Source: Fulvia fulva
Lineage: Eukaryota; Ascomycota; Dothideomycetes; Mycosphaerellales; Mycosphaerellaceae
Direction: 5' to 3'
Length of the DNA stretch: 64,000 nucleotides
Assembly: GCF_020509005.1 (NCBI RefSeq)
Contig: NC_063012.1
Coordinates: 4,712,001-4,776,000, forward strand
The position numbers and the translations under genes were made by a program. Within the stretch, counting starts at the first letter, position 1, and every line of letters begins with the position of its first letter. The notes under the pieces were generated by a model, which was not told the origin of the DNA, searched no databases, and was given only the letters and a program-made list of their open reading frames with translations. Shown one piece after another: positions 12,800 through 24,370 of this stretch.

Positions 12800-14720
12800 T
12801 CGGCGGCTAGGGAACTAAGGTTTACGTTCGGATTTGGCGTAGTATTACGTAGACGTAGTAGGCGGTAGTCGCTATCGTACCTATATATTAGGTATTTAGG
12901 GTTAGTCGATACGTAAGAACCTATACGGTAGCGGTAGTACTTACCCTACTTCTTAAGGTCTTCGCGCTACTTATGGTTAAGCGTAGGTAGGTTCTATAGA
13001 TATATCGGTAGATCCTCCTTCTTCTTAGTACTAGCGTACTATAGTAGGCGCTATACTAAGGTACCTACTATACTAGTAGCGGTACTAGTAACTACGTTAC
13101 CGTTATTCTAGTTATTCTAGCCGCTATTACCGTTTGAGTTACTATTACTACGGGGGCGCTCCTTCTACGGATATAGTCGATCTGTCTCGTAGAAGCTCTC
13201 GTCTAGTACGATATACTCCTCGATAACGTCTTATATACTATCTAGGCGGCGGTCGACTTTACGGTCGCCTAAGGTCTTAATAAAGTACTTACGGTTTAGT
13301 CGGTTACGGAATAGTATAAGCTCGGTCTTATCGGTCTATAATATCTAGGCGCGTAACTTCGAGTAGCGTATATAGAAGGCTATAAAGGTTTCGCCTTGTT
13401 CTTACTTATAGGTAGTAATATTAACTATAGCCCTAGTTCCTTTATTATGTGTACTATATTAGCGTATTATCTAATCTAACAACTCTTCTCTAGTCTTAAA
13501 CTCGATAAAGGACTACTGCCTAGGTATAGGGATCCTCGGCTTAATACTTCGCTAAGGATTACCTTACGTCTACCTATATACGAAGCGTAGACTATCTACC
13601 TTAGTACGCAAGGTTACTATAGTTAGCTTTAGGAGAACACTACTATACTAGCTATCGAAATTAGGGTCATTATCGTTCTTAAAGTACTTAGGGTTAGGCA
13701 CGCCCTTACCGATCTCTATACCGCGAGTAAGGGTACGGTTAATAGTAAAGAGACGTTCTAGAAGGTTAACTAGTAGTGTCTAGGTACGGGTATTACGTAT
13801 TCTCAAGTCACGACTATTATTAGGTCCTAGTCGCGGACGGTCGTTATTACGTCCTCGGCTATTATTACTACGGTTATCGTCGTCTCTATCGTTATTACTA
13901 CTACCGCTACCGCCACCTCTACTAGTAGCTTCGCGATACCTACGTAATAGCTACTCGAGTAAGGTCTCGCGTAGGCGGGAACGAGAGGGTCGGCGGCCTA
14001 AGCGGCCCCTACCTCCGTTCTCTATAGTGTCTCCTACCTTAAGCCGAGCCTTTAGGTTATCGACTTCTTGTTATAGGGCCTAGTTCTTCGCCTTAGCATC
14101 TTGTGCCTTCTTCTTCTCCTTCTCGTAGATCTCGCTAAACTGCTTATATAGGTTATTAGCTTCCTTATATTTCTTCTCTAGCTCTTATAACTTAGCTAGG
14201 TCGTAATCCTTCTTACTCTTAAGATCTGCTACCATTTTCTATATAATAAGCTCTTCACTTCGTAGTATCTTATAGATACGGTCGTATTCGGTATATAGCG
14301 TAGTATACTAGGTGTTCTAGAGGTCGTTAGCTCGCTCTATTATATCGAGTTGTCTACCCTTAGTAATTGCCGTATTAACTACTTATAGCACGAAGTCGTA
14401 GGTAGTCTTCGGGTGTTAGGATATAAGGGTCGTAAGGTTATCTAGGGTGACATTCTAGTATTCGGATACGAGAATATGTTCTGCCTCGTCGAGTAATAGA
14501 TACACCTCGTCTAGGTCGCCGCCTAGGTTCTCTTCGAGCTTAAACTCGAACAGTTCTATAAAGTCAATCTTACTACCTTCTTCTCACTCGAAGGCCTTCT
14601 AGTAAGCTTTATTAATCTCTTGTTATAGCGCGACACCGGTGTCTACTATGACCCGCCGGTTATCGTCCTATGTCTAACTCTAAGGGAAAGAGGAGAGGTC
14701 GGGGAAAAGAGATATACGCT
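12800..14720 (-). pseudogene. gag: Gypsy-1 gag relic
   Basis: This is a structural polyprotein relic. The N-terminal half reads as a charged coiled-coil (runs of Glu, Lys, Gln near 14050-14200), then Arg/Asn/Asp-rich low complexity (about 13800-13990), then a capsid-like segment (13300-13560). A degraded CCHC knuckle at about 12900-12955 reads KYYRYRIGSYVS, where Tyr stands for former Cys. Stops are present. The same order is seen at 35690-37000 in the sister element. Confidence 0.6.
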
Positions 14721-15022
14721 ACTTACTTTTGCCCTTAGGCTTAGGTAGCGGTAGTATACCGCCGTTCGCTATTTATAAAGTTATGTTGTCTAGGTTCGGG
14801 GGAGGCGTAACGGTGCCTATATCCTAACTGTCTACGAGCGCGCGACTACCTACTAATAATATCGCTACGTTATATTCTCTAGGTATCTACGCGCTATACG
14901 CCTTACCGTATTCTATATTCTAATACGACTCTACGCGTTCTTAAGTTCTATAGTTCTATCTATTCCTATTATTACGCGTCCCTTACCTAGATCCGCGATC
15001 TAGATAGGGTAGTAGAACAAAC

Positions 15023-15206
15023 TATAAGGGCGCGCGTACTATAGGGTCCGAACGAGATAGTTGTTATTCTACGAAGCTACGAAAGAGGAGCGCGAGGCGC
15101 GGCGAAGTTATAAAGTAAAGCTAAGCCGCGCTAACCCGATACGGAAGGTCCGCGGTTCAGCCGGGCCGACGTAGCTATAGTAGGGGGTCGCGGGCTACCC
15201 GTAATA
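15023..15206 (-). repeat. Gypsy-1 LTR (5' LTR in coding orientation)
   Basis: This is the 184-bp partner of 7993-8176, followed by AGGAC at 15207-15211. It keeps more C and G than the other LTR: all 8 differences are transitions, and in most of them this copy has the C or G. Confidence 0.88.
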
Positions 15207-15211
15207 AGGAC

Positions 15212-15960
15212 TATCTATATTACCGAAAGGTACCGGGAGTAGATAGTAGCCTATATAAATATAGACGTATCTAGACGCCGAAACACGTCGTACTATTCTA
15301 CCTACGCTTTATAGAAGCCCGGTAGGTAATACGCCTCGAGACTAGGGCTATAGACTTCTAATATATAATAGGTATAGCGCGTAGAATACGAGTAGCGGTA
15401 CGAATAGTAATACGGACCGGCCTACTATAGTAGTTCTAGATAGCGGGTGAGATAGTAGTAAGAATAGGGGAGATAGTCTAGGAGGAAGAGCTCTAGGAAG
15501 CCTTTGAAGGCGCCCTACTTATAGACGTAGTAGAACTCCGGTAGTACCGACGACTATATAGGCGGGTAGACCGTAGCCTATAGCGACCCCGAGTATAGGA
15601 GGAATAGCGATAGGAGTACTAATAGAGTATAGGAGCCCGGAAGGGTCGACTCGTTATCTACTCGACGGCTAGCTCGTTTTCCGCTCGACGGTCGACCTAT
15701 CTCCTACTCGATAGGCGACCCGCCTCTACTAATAGTCGACCTATTATCTACTCGTTAGTTAGCTAGCTACTAATACTCGTTCCTAGGTACCGGGTAGATT
15801 AGTACTCCGGGGCGACTAACTACCTAGTACTTACCGCTTCTAGTACGATAGATTAACTAATAAGTAATAGAGAGAACTTACTAATATCTAAAGAGGGTTT
15901 TTCCCCGTACGACGGTTTTCCCCTCTCTCTTCCTTAATAGCCCCGGCCTTATCGACCTTT
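15212..15960 (+). mobile_element. Second LINE, 3' part and 3' UTR
   Basis: This resumes the LINE interrupted by Gypsy-1. It holds the end of ORF2 (to about 15480) and then a non-coding tail. The tail contains several short TCGAC/CTCGA-type repeats near 15645-15735 and a run GGTTTTTCCCCG near 15896-15910. No clear 3' terminus could be fixed before the pogo-like element at 15978. Confidence 0.55.
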
Positions 15961-15986
15961 TAGGAGCTAGATAGGTAACGTGCTTT

Positions 15987-16055
15987 ACTACCGAGCGGGC
16001 TATACTACCGAGCGGGCTATACTACCGAGCGGGCTATACTACCGAGCGGGCTACT
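15987..16055. repeat. Four-fold 17-bp subterminal repeat
   Basis: The unit ACTACCGAGCGGGCTAT occurs four times head to tail inside the left end of the element. Subterminal repeats in this superfamily can bind transposase. Here the array has expanded relative to the two units seen at the other ends. Confidence 0.85.
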
Positions 16056-16149
16056 TTTACTAAGAACTATACTACTTCTACTTTAATTACGATAGTATCT
16101 TAATACGACGACATCCTATAGAATCGTTACTAGGAGGACAATTCCTCTT

Positions 16150-17060
16150 AAGATTCTTCGCTATCTAGCGAGTCTACTTAATAGGTACGTATATTATACC
16201 CCGACTCGCTATATCGCTTATAGCGTTATAGCCTTAGTACTAGCTAAATACTATCTAGCGACTCTCTACTCACTTCCTACCTCCTAGTATCCTCTAGAGG
16301 TATTAATTACGGCGCCTTATCGAAGGTTAGAGACCCTCTAGACTGAATGTACTTGCGCTTTTGTGCTTTCCGCTATATAAGGGCCTCGTTAGACTTATAT
16401 AGCTTACTAATCTCGCTTCGTATAAGAGCTATCTAATGCGCTATCTCTCTACTCCCTCTCTATTACCCTAATAAATGACCTTCCTCTTTCTACTACGCCT
16501 TTCTAAACCCGTAACGACGCTCTAAGATGTAATGACACCTATTATAAACCCTATCTCGTCAAAGTTATAGGTGTCCTAGTTAAGGATGCTATACTTCTCC
16601 TTTATATTACGTATAAGTAAGAACTACTTCTCGATAACGTCTAGATCTTCTATTAGGGCTCGCTAACGATCGTATCTACGTGTTATACAAACCTTTAGCT
16701 TACGATACCGCCTAATAAACCTGTCTATCTAATTGAGACTAGCGGGCTTAAGACCCTTCTCTTATAGTAATAAATCGGCTATTGCTCGTATACTAGCCTT
16801 TAATAGCGGGAAATCTCTAAGATCTAGCTCGAGTATATACTCAAGTATTACCCTCTCTTCTAGCTCTATAAGCTTCTTCGAATTAGGCTCGTAGTTACCT
16901 AGAGGAGGTCGTCTATTTAATCGATATCCTAGTATAGTTCGAGACGCGTTATATACCTTTATAGTAAGTCGATTCGTAATTGTCGCGTCGCGTTTCGTAG
17001 CCTAGATAGCTAAGGTTAGTTTGGCCTCGTTTGAAGACAATACACGCTATAATAGTGGTT
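16150..17060 (-). pseudogene. Remnant pogo-like transposase, copy 1
   Basis: This is read on the minus strand. It is the counterpart of the reading described at 60163-61050: an N-terminal HTH/CENP-B-like DNA-binding part, the start of the DDE domain, then a direct jump to the C-terminal tail. Stops are frequent. The bulk of the catalytic domain is absent, so it cannot move itself. Confidence 0.65.
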
Positions 17061-17144
17061 ATATAGCTATATCTATAGAAGTAGTATAGTTCTTAGTAAA
17101 AGTGGCCCGCTCGGAGGTATAGCCCGCTCGGTACTAAAGTACGT

Positions 17145-17164
17145 AATTATAAATATATATATAT
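17145..17164. repeat. AT-rich junction
   Basis: An (AT)n-like stretch lies between the DNA transposon end and the truncated LINE. Nothing else is seen in it. Confidence 0.5.
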
Positions 17165-17787
17165 ATAGGGTATAGTAGACGCCCTTAGCCAGCGGGATAA
17201 CCTAAGCAATAGTTAGCTACGAAATCCGCGGTTAAGTACCCCCCGAAGCTTATCTACTACCGCCTTACGAGGCTATAGAGTAGTATAGTAACCTAACTAC
17301 GAAGCGAATATATCGGCCTCTAGGGGTACCTATTATAGAGGAAGGTTCTAGAATATACGAATACTAGCTATCCCTACGGCTATTACTCCTAGAACGTACG
17401 GTACGTACCCCTCGTCTATCCGAGGTAGTTACTAAGAAGGGGGGAGTAGATAGTAAAGGCGAGGAACCGGACGATTAGGGTACTTCTTAATAATATTAAG
17501 GACCTACGGCGTATTACGAGCTAGATACTAGAGAAGGGCTAGCTAGAATAGTACCGCCTAGTAGGAGTAGTATAGGAAGAGAGGATACGGCGTAGCGCAA
17601 TAAGACTAGCTAGGAGCGGGGGCTAACGGAGTAGTAATATAGACTGCGTACGTTTAGAGGAAAAGCTAATCTAGATAAGGAGAAGTCGGGGGCGGGAAGG
17701 GTTTTTACCTATTTGGGTTTCCCTTTATATATAATAATAGATATATACCTATATAGGCCGAATAGGGTCCTAGAATAGGGGAATAAC
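17165..17787 (+). mobile_element. 5'-truncated LINE, 3' end only
   Basis: This fragment matches, in opposite orientation, the 3' 620 bp of the LINE at 19595-24529, starting at GGGTATAGTAGACGCCC. It contains the end of ORF2 with the C-terminal zinc-motif remnant (reading YPYGYYS*NVRYVPLVY near 17375-17425), then the 3' UTR. The 5' truncation is typical of LINE insertion. Confidence 0.75.
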
Positions 17788-17816
17788 AAATCTATCTATC
17801 TATCTATCTATCTATT
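17788..17816. repeat. (TCTA)n tail of the LINE
   Basis: About six and a half TCTA units lie directly at the LINE 3' end. The same kind of tail is present at the other two complete LINE 3' ends (19593-19612 reversed; 57587-57600). Confidence 0.85.
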
Positions 17817-17975
17817 TCTTTAGCTCTAAACGCCGCGGAGGTGCCTAGCTATATTAGGTAACTCCTAGGTAATAGTAGCCTAGGCTACGGTACTACCGGT
17901 GCCTACGGCTCTATAGGCGAAGCTCCCCTAAGATAACTAGTAGCAACTTATAGAGGACGTAAAAAGTATAAAAAC
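17817..17975 (+). mobile_element. LINE 5' fragment cut by Copia LTR
   Basis: The segment starting TTAGCTCTAAACGCCGCGG matches, reversed, positions 24240-24400, the start of ORF1 in the LINE at 19595-24529. It ends at TATAAAAAC, where the Copia LTR begins. The rest of this LINE copy is not found after the Copia array, so the site has been rearranged. Confidence 0.65.
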
Positions 17976-18210
17976 TATCAAGATATAGTATCTTAAAGGG
18001 AGTCAATAATTAGGAAGTGATCTAGTAGCCTAAGGCATCTATAATAACTTAGCTTATAGGGAGATACCTTCTCTCCCCTTTAGCTTAGATAGATATCTAA
18101 CATAATTAATATATTAGTTCCAAATATATTGCTATATACTCGTACTATTAGTTAATTAAAGATTAATCTCTTACTCTACTCCGCTACTATCTACCCGGAC
18201 CTGTTTAATA
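17976..18210 (+). repeat. Copia LTR 1 (first 5' LTR)
   Basis: This 235-bp LTR has the same length as those at 49102-49336 and 59384-59618. The terminal TGTTAA/TTAACA pair is RIP-altered here to TATCAA/TTAATA. It is followed by a putative primer-binding site. Confidence 0.88.
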
Positions 18211-18226
18211 GATTATAAGCCCGGGT
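18211..18226 (+). other. Putative Copia primer-binding site
   Basis: GATTATAAGCCCGGG follows the LTR here, and GGTTACAAGCCCGG follows the LTR at 49337. The shared GCCCGG core resembles the complement of a tRNA anticodon arm, as in Copia elements that use a half-tRNA primer. The tRNA identity is a weak inference. Confidence 0.35.
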
Positions 18227-18649
18227 TTATATAGGAATAAGAGCAACCTATATTAGTATAGGTTACTTACATCCCTTGCTATCGTAGCAGAAAACATCTA
18301 GGAATCAGAAGTCTACCCCGTCTATCCTATTAAGGAGCTTAGTTTGATACTAAGTGATAGGTAACCTAGACAAGGACTCTATACGGCTTACTTAAAGCCA
18401 ATACCTTGAAGATACTCTATAGGCAGAACTGTATCGAGATACTATTAAGAAGGACTTCAAGTAAGTCATTTGAAGCTCTACTAGGAGAGACAGACCTATG
18501 TCCTAGCCCTAAGACCTTATACCGCTCCTTCTTTACTTTACTAAGTAGGCCTTAGTATCTATACCTACGAACTTTCCTATTCTATGCTAGAAGCCTTAGT
18601 AGGATCTAAGCCACTACTTTATAATATACATACCTTGTTTTATTATATC

Positions 18650-19594
18650 TAATCTACTATAGATTTATACTAAGAGAAGATAGAGGAGAAGGGAGGCAAA
18701 ATCCCAATTCTTAGGAGGGACAATTAGAAGAGATAGTTTAACCTTAAGAGATATAAGATAGAGAGCTAATTAGTATTCTTTGTAATTAATGACCTAATAG
18801 AAGTGTCTTTTAATAATATTAAGGGCAAGACTCTAAAGCTCTAATAAGAGGCTATAACTAAAGAGATCCTTAATACGCTAATATAGACAAGACAAAATGT
18901 AGTATACAACTTTAGTATCTATAGTAGGATTATAGAAGAAGATGAATTTGAGCTTAAGGGCTTATGTGAATCTAGAAGAGCTACTAAGAAGTGGGTATAT
19001 CTCTAGAACAAGTATAGCCAGGTACTACTAACCTATACATATAAGCTCATAAAGCAATTTGTGACCTTTAAGATGAGTAAATAGTTCACTATTAGATCTG
19101 CATAGACACACCTAGTTTCTCTTAGAAAAAGGATTGCTAATATTAATCTAGAGGGTCAGTATTATAGGAAAGCTAATGTGAGGATGACCTAGCTCTTAAG
19201 CTCACTGCTACCTAACTACTATATAGCTAGGGATACTATTATAGCTCAGCCAAAGATAGATCATAAAAGGACCTCAAAGATCCTTAAAGCTTAAGAAGCT
19301 AGATTAGATCTCTCTAAGGCTAAGTATAGTATAGTAGCTACCTAGGTCAAGCCCTTAGCTCTAGTAAGACTACTCTCCTACCTTCTCTATAAGAAGGATT
19401 ATCTGATCAAGGACTACCCTAGTCTACCTAAGGTAAGAAAGGTCCTTAGATCTTATTCCTAACTACTATCTTCCTAGAATATAATATATATTAAGAAGAA
19501 GAGAACTCTACTACCTACTTTAAGGAGGACACTAAGAGAGAAGTCCTCTATAGAAAAACTTAAGAAAATAGTAAAGAAACTTAGCTCTAAAATA
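18650..19594 (+). pseudogene. gag: Copia-1 gag relic
   Basis: This is degraded Copia gag. Near 19385-19425 it reads LLYKKDYLIKDYP, the RIP-mutated form of a CCHC knuckle; the second Copia copy still has the last Cys (KDHLIKDCP at 50515-50555). The upstream capsid-like part includes a KGLCESRRATKKWV-like segment (about 18955-19000). The reading frame is interrupted by stops and then by the LINE at 19595. Confidence 0.6.
19580..19594. repeat. TSD of the inverted LINE, left copy
   Basis: The 15-bp CTTAGCTCTAAAATA is repeated at 24530-24544 on the other side of the LINE. The empty site in Copia-2 (near 50704) reads CTCAGCTCTAACATA, consistent after C-to-T and other changes. Confidence 0.88.
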
Positions 19595-19889
19595 GATAGA
19601 TAGATAGATTTGTCATTCCCCTGTTCTAGGACCCTATCCGGCCTATATAGGTATATATCTATTATTATGTATAAAGGGAAACCCGAATAGGTGAAAACCC
19701 TTCCCGCCCCCGACTACTCCTTGTCTAGATTAGCTTTCCCTCTAAACGTGCGTAGTCTATATCACTACCCCGTTAGCCCCCGCTCCTAGCCGGTCTCGTC
19801 GCGCTACGTCGTATCCTCTCTTCCTATACTACTCCTACTAGGCGGTACTGTTCTAGCTAGCCCTTCTCTAGTATATAGTCCGTAATACG

Positions 19890-22800
19890 CCGTAGGTCCT
19901 TAGCGTTGTTAAGAAGTGCCCTAATCGTCCGGTTCCTCGCCTTTGCTATCTACTCCCCCCTTCCTAGCGACTACCTCGGACAGACGAGGAGTACGTGCCG
20001 TACGTTCTAGGAGCGATAGCCGTAGAGGTAGCTAGTATTCGTGTATCCTAGAACCTTCCTCTATAATAGGTACCCCTAGAGGCCGATATGTTCGCTTCGT
20101 AGTTAGGTTGCTATACTACTCTATACCCTCGTAAGGCGGTAGTAGATAAGCTTCGGGGGGTGCTTGACCGCGGATTTCGTAGCTAACTATTCCTTAGGTT
20201 GTCCCGCTAGCTAAGGGCGTCTACTATACCCTACAACCTAGTTATTCTACCTCTCTTTCTATAGTTGCTCTATAAACGATTTCTTACCTTCCTATTATAT
20301 TGCTAGCTATTCGTCCCTTACCCGGTAGTTCGGCTCGTTTCCGGGTCGAATGCCCTTATACGCTAGTACTAATTCGCGGGCCCTTATAACTATACTAGCG
20401 ATGACCTTCTATACTAGGTACTGTACCGACTTGCCTAAGTAGGAGGTCCGTAGTCCCTAGATATATAGGTCGATCGGCGGTATAGCGGTCTCGTACTTTA
20501 GTATCCTCGTTAGTATTGACTTATATACCCCGGTGACCTTCCTTAGGCATTGGTTTTAGATCTTCGCTAGCGGCGCGACGAGTCTCTTCGATAGGTAGGC
20601 CCTCTCGCCTAAGGACTACACTTAGCTACTATAGGTAAGGACTGGCCGTATAATAGCCGTATATAGAAGTCGTAACTACCGGAAGTCCGCCCCCTATATA
20701 GACGTAGTGAGCCTCTAGTATAATGCTATATTCTGTTTAGCTTTCCGTAATATTACCTATACGTACTTCCTCTACCGTAGCGCCGGGTCTACCTATAGTC
20801 CGAGGATCCTAAGCTAATTTGCCGGGTTAGTCGTATGCCCCTATATCTAGATAGAAGCTTATATATTATAGAACCGTAGCCGGCGCGTAAAGTGTATTAG
20901 ATTGTACTTTTCTAGGGCAAACCGAGCCCCGTGCCTCCTAGCCTAGTCCTCGTAGATCTTGTGCTTCTCTTCTAGTAGCCTATAGTTCTCCTTAGTTAAG
21001 GAAGACTACGCTAGGATATTTATGTCGTCTATAAAGCCGCTCGTAGCGGTGTTCTAGGATTCTAGGTCTAGGAGCAGCGTCGCTATAAAGAAGAGGAATA
21101 GAATAGGTACTAGCGTTAAGCCTTAGGAATTCTAGTATAGACTACTTAATATAGGCTTTCGTACTAACCGACTAAGATCGACGTACTACGGTTTTAGAGG
21201 TAGGACTATACGAAGTTGACAAGCCACTTAGAGAGTCCTTTCGACCTTAGGATATAGAGTAGCCGCGGGTATAACACGTAGTCGAAGGCTCCCGATATGT
21301 CTAGGCTAAGTAAGGAAGCCACCTTGTCCCTATTCTTATACTAGATAGGCTTTACCTAAGAGGTAGTAAGTTCTATCGCGGATAGCGTCGATCGCTATAG
21401 GCGCGTACCTATCTAGGTGTCCGGGAGTAGGGAGTGTTCCTCTACCGCCTCGGAGAGTCTCGTTATAACTAGCTTCTTAAGCGCCTTCCTAAGAGTATTA
21501 AGGAGCGTAATTAGACGGTACGACTTTATCTACGTATAGTCTTCCTTTTACGGCTTACGTAGGACTACTATCGTCGATTATTTAAATACCGTTAGGTAGT
21601 ATCCGGTCTATAGGTAGGCGTTAAAGATCGCTACGACTACTAGGGCTAGTTAATCTCTTTACTTCTTTTGTATCTCGTTTAGGATCCTATCCGGCCCCGG
21701 GGCTTTCTTTACCGGCAACTTCCTTAGTATAGCGGCAACTTCTCCCTCGGACACCTCCTATTAGACCGCGATGCTAGGGGCTAGGGGAGTAGAGCTATTT
21801 ATATCGCTTAGATTAGCCTCGACTAGGGGCGGGAAGAACTTACTAGCTAGTAGACGCGCCTTGGCCTCGGGGTCGCTAACCGGGCTACTAGGCGATTATA
21901 GCGCTAGGATAGAGAAGGAGGGGCCCTATATAGGGTCCTATCGGGCCTATTTTGCTAGCTTCTATATCCTCGCTAGCTTGCCGGCGATTTCTTCTACTAT
22001 AGCCCTCTAGCCGATTGCTTTCTCCCTCCGTATTATAGCTTTCTTCTGTTAGTATGCCTCCCTTTATACGTTCTAGGCCTCCTCGCTATAGCTGCTCGTC
22101 TATACCCGGCGGGCTCTCCTTACTTCTCTTACTACCGCAGTGTACTCCGGCGTCTAGTATAGTTTAGACTATATCGTTAGTTAGGCAAGCGGAACGTGAA
22201 GTAAGGTCGCTTTTCTTATTTCGTCTATTAACCCCTAGACTACTTCGTCTATCTCGTCTTTACTGTTGTATTGCTACTACGCGATCTAGACTAGCCTCTT
22301 AGAGTCATTGAGGTACGCCTAGATATTGGCTTAGTAGGCCTTTTCCTAGTTTAGCTTAGGGGTTCTCGTTAGTATACGTTATATCTATATCGTAATAGAG
22401 GTCCTAACTAGTATATAGTCTAACGACGCCTCGAGTTTATATTCGATCCTATAGTAGGTTACCGTATAGTAGTAGCTATCTAAGATCTAGGAGAGGTCGA
22501 TTGTGCCTTAGAGTCCCCCTCTCTCTAGGTATCTAGGTCCTTCGGGGTATTAAGGGCAATTACGTTACTCGCTATTAAGTCGAGTACTTCGTCGGCTATA
22601 GGGTACGGCTAAATAAGGCTTTCCTAGGAAGGGTAGTATATGTTGAAGTCTCCTACTACAATGTGGCACCCTTGTCTCTTAAGCGCACTGTCTAGGTGTC
22701 TATAGACCCCTAGGTCGCGGCTAGACCTCGAGGCTAGCGGTTATATATATAGGTTATGTATCTAGGTACTACCTACGTAGAGGGAGGTAATATCGCCCCC

Positions 22801-23098
22801 GCCTTCCTCGTCTACGTAGTACACTACCTCCTAGTCGGATTCTAGTATGTCCTTGCTAATATAGAAGCACGTACGGGGTCTGCCGTCGCCTCGTAGGTAT
22901 GTCGTGTAGCCTAGTAACTTATAGGTTGTTAGTCTCTTATAGTACGGGTTAATCTATAGCTCCTGGATTACTAGGACGTAGTAGACGTACGGGTCCGCCT
23001 CGTATAGGAAATGGTTCTAGACTATATCCGTGCTATAGTTAACGTTATACTAGGTGATACTAAGCGTATCGAGGCTAGTTATCGGTATCGATACTCAT
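19890..23098 (-). pseudogene. LINE ORF2 relic (endonuclease/RT), antisense
   Basis: The minus-strand reading begins ATGAGTATC at 23098 and shows an early YNVNYSTDIV segment, then VIQEL*INPYYKR (about 22920-22975). The C-terminal zinc motif reads SYLYGYRS*NVRHVLLVC near 19985-20050: the His and last Cys are kept, and the first two Cys have become Tyr, both by TG-to-TA change. ORF1 may end at the same ATGA that starts ORF2, as in the intact LINE. Multiple stops make it non-functional. Confidence 0.7.
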
Positions 23099-23099
23099 T

Positions 23100-24370
23100 T
23101 CCTCTATAGCGTCCTATGTCCTACTACCTTATACGTCCTAGTCTACGCCTATCGGCTATATACTAAAGGGGAGCCGGGCCTAGTTAGACTCCCTCGCCGT
23201 AGCTAGTAGGGCACGTGGCCTCCCGTACGCCCTAGGAAACGTATCCTTTATATCGTTCTTAGCCCTAGGGCGCTTATGCCCGACCGCCGCTAACTAGTTC
23301 TAGTATAGGCTAGCCTTACGGTCGCCGTAGAATCTTAGGGCGACGGTTCTGTTTGTGATTGCCTTGTTTTTCGCTAGTTTCCGCTATAGGCATTCCGCGC
23401 TATACGATAGGAAGTGCCCTAGACAGTTCGCGTACCGTCTCGTAGCCAATATATAGTCCCTAGATATATAGTCTCCTATACAGTTCGAGCAGGCCTACTT
23501 GTTTATACACGTATAGGTTTGGTGTCCATACTGTTAGCATTTGAAGCATTAGAGGACACGAAAGAGTGAGGAGTGCTTTTCTACTATCTTGAGGCTATAT
23601 TGCTAGATCAGGCCTTGTTCTATCGCTAGATCCGCCGCTTTCGCGTCTTATAGCTATACTTTTAGCGCCGAGGCCTTCTTGCCTTCTAGCTATTTCCTAT
23701 AGAGCCAAGTCGCCTTCTAGATTAGAGAGTTAAGAGTGACCGGGTTGTTCTCTTAGAGAGCGCGTAGGTAACCCTAGTTAGTTAGGTTAAACTCCTTAGG
23801 CATGTTATAGACTAGGATCGTAAATTGTTTTGTTAAGACCTTCGCTAATGCCGCAACCTTAGATGCCTACTATAGCTATACCTCTAGGTACCTTCTAGTA
23901 GTAGTAGAGCTAGTATAGATCTATAGAGTACCGTTAGACTATTAGTTCACTACGACCACCCCTAGTTAGTTAATCCGTTAGGCGAGCTCCTTATTTAATA
24001 GCTTCGTAACTTCGGCCTAGCCTTCCTTTGCTATAATACGGATCGTAACTACATCGTACGTTAGGCGGGGGCCTAGTATCGATACCGCGACCAATGCCTA
24101 GCTATAGGGGTACCGATTCCGGGTGGCCTTACTAATCGCCTAAGACGTCGTCCTTATTTCTTATTACCCTCGGTAATACGATAGTATAAGCGCCGTGCGT
24201 AGCTGAGTGATCATTACCTATAGAGACCGGTAAGGGAGCTAATCGTTAGTTTCTATACTTTTTACGTCCTCTATAAGTTGCTGCTAGTTGTCTTAGGGGG
24301 GCTTCGCCTATAGGGCCGTAGGCGCCGTTAGTACCGTAGCCTAGGCTACTATTGCCTAGGAGTTACCTAA
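23100..24370 (-). pseudogene. LINE ORF1 relic, antisense
   Basis: This is gag-like ORF1. The first zinc knuckle reads CFKC*QYGHQT on the minus strand at about 23515-23560, with all metal-binding residues of its first half kept. This region is better preserved than the 1-3150 copy. Stops replace former Gln/Trp codons. It would bind LINE RNA in the family. Confidence 0.65.

Larger units (their letters stand above)
7993..15206 (-). mobile_element. Gypsy-1: complete RIP-mutated Ty3/Gypsy LTR retrotransposon
   Basis: This 7.2-kb element has two 184-bp LTRs and a 5-bp AGGAC duplication, and is coded on the minus strand. In coding order it has gag (about 14700-12800), retropepsin (about 12600-12280), RT (about 12000-11040), RNase H (about 10990-10400) and integrase (about 10050-8950), then a long C-terminal tail. 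Motifs visible on the minus strand include YLDDVLIFSD (about 11285-11325) and [10 protein letters not shown] (about 11036-11075). The order PR-RT-RH-IN defines Ty3/Gypsy. All domains carry stops. It is the same family as the element at 30639-37967. It sits inside the second LINE. Confidence 0.9.
15978..17144 (-). mobile_element. pogo/Fot1-like DNA transposon, internally deleted, copy 1
   Basis: This is a non-autonomous Tc1/mariner-superfamily element of 1167 bp. Its termini are inverted: left ACGTGCTTTACTACCGAGC, right (reverse strand) ACGTACTTTAGTACCGAGC. It is the inverted relative of 60056-61188 and carries the same remnant transposase on the minus strand. Next to the left terminus a 17-bp unit containing ACCGAGCGGGC is repeated four times; all other ends of this family in the window have two. 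That exactly explains its extra 34 bp. A TA precedes the left end (15976-15977); the right-hand TA is not preserved. Confidence 0.82.

Noticed and set aside
15978..16055. CRISPR-like regular repeats
   Set aside because: The 17-bp units are directly adjacent without spacers and sit at a transposon end.
21771..22010. Open plus-strand stretch of 79 codons
   Set aside because: It lies antisense within LINE ORF2 (19890-23098), with no family resemblance.
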